A stretch of 64,000 nucleotides of DNA, taken from the NCBI GenBank assembly GCA_947579605.1, contig OX388311.1, forward strand, positions 29,514,951-29,578,950, read 5' to 3'. The notes under the pieces were generated by a model. The model ran no database searches and was not told the DNA's origin. It was given only the letters and a program-made list of their open reading frames with translations. This document shows positions 63,420-64,000 of this stretch, piece by piece. This DNA is from Athripsodes cinereus (taxonomy: Eukaryota; Arthropoda; Insecta; Trichoptera; Leptoceridae). The position numbers and the translations under genes are program-made. Each line of letters opens with the position of its first letter. Position 1 is the stretch's first letter.

Positions 63420-64000
63420 TAGCAAAAACGATTAAACATTCAATTTTCAACAAGTTTGGTACACAAACTCTCAAAACTTGTTTACCCTACGAACATTTTG
63501 ATTTGATAAAATATGAAAACAAATATTAATTACCAATATTAAATTTAAACTTAAAAAAAATCTTGATTTTAGCTTCATAGTATTCGTTTATATAAAAGCA
63601 TATTTCTAAAAATCGAATTCGGGGTTGTGTTTGGTATATAAATGCACGAGAATCGTACAAATTTTCATATATTTTTTTTAATATTACAAATTCTATGATA
63701 GTTATTACAATTATAGAACAAATAAATTATATTTTTTTTGTTTTTTTTTCATGGATATTGACCGAATTAAAAAATATTTTTTTTTGATAAAATTTCTCAT
63801 ATTTTGAAACCAAAAATCACCACAAGAACTCAATTTTTTGTATACTAAAAAAAATCGCTAAAATCTTTAGTATTTAAATGCTTGATAGGATGAATAAAAA
63901 ATATATATATTTTACAAATAATTTGTATTTTGATATAACAAAGAGTACCTAAATAAAACTCGTCAGTCTGCGATTTATTTATTTTTAAGTAAAAGAGTAA
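63420..64000. mobile_element. TTAA-flanked inverted-repeat element, copy 2 (cut by window end)
   Basis: After TTAA at 63416-63419 it starts ggggcccctttagcaaaaac and follows the 23.2-kb copy almost base for base (caacaagtttggtacacaaa, ccctacgaacattttgattt, gattttagcttcatagta). The final roughly 80 bases, including the right inverted repeat, lie outside the window. Confidence 0.75.

Overview
The window is strongly AT-rich eukaryotic DNA with no operons, no bacterial-style gene packing and no rRNA or genuine tRNA gene. Its repeats point to an insect or close arthropod: Helitrons ending in a hairpin plus CTAG, tRNA-derived SINEs with a GGTCTGGGTGTT-type body, RTE-like, jockey/CR1-like and RLE-type LINE remnants, a mariner derivative, and Penelope-like traces. 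The order cannot be fixed by eye. It reads as intergenic or intronic DNA built of layered transposable elements. Only two or three short stretches look like host exons.

Layout. 0-4.4 kb: LINE tail, PIF/Harbinger-type MITE (855-1394, TTA target duplication), a Penelope-like hairpin and worn SINEs. 4.8-6.1 kb: frameshifted LINE with a YADD reverse transcriptase core; its 3' tail recurs at least five more times. 7.9-8.7 kb: two degenerate tandem arrays, one with a 105-bp period. 9.7-16.1 kb: two direct copies of one non-autonomous Helitron, flanking a 1.1-kb inverted-repeat element; the first copy carries a later RTE-type LINE insertion with a 16-bp target duplication, confirmed by the empty site in the second copy. 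16.3-17.5 kb: Penelope-like palindrome, pogo-like MITE and two probable exons of an unidentified minus-strand gene. 18-25 kb: SINEs and a 659-bp TTAA element. 25.7-27.2 kb: longest open reverse transcriptase fragment (405 codons). 28-31.4 kb: deleted mariner, foldback MITE, LINE ORF with an in-frame 15-bp x4 expansion and a long palindrome. 33.8-34.7 and 49.3-49.8 kb: inverted pair of an RLE-type LINE. 38-41 kb: LINE mosaics and a three-level nest. 42.3 kb: probable exon encoding a membrane segment. 43.6-53 kb: LINE ends, hAT-like and Penelope-like pieces, including a putative GIY-YIG-region remnant. 55.8-57 kb: two tandem RTE-type LINE 3' ends. 60.2-61.6 kb: internally deleted DNA transposon with inverted repeats, 4-bp duplication and two transposase fragments. 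63.4-64 kb: second TTAA element, cut by the window edge.

How the parts work together. A roughly 260-bp SINE-like family (called family C here, over 20 full or partial copies on both strands) ends in a tail nearly the same as the 3' end of the RTE-type LINE at 55.8-57 kb. That suggests a non-autonomous/autonomous partnership. Hairpins at 1.9, 16.5, 31.2, 39.3, 48.5, 58.6 and 62.5 kb share a TGA-N3-stem-CGAAA arrangement resembling worn hammerhead ribozymes of Penelope-like elements. No element here looks complete or autonomous.
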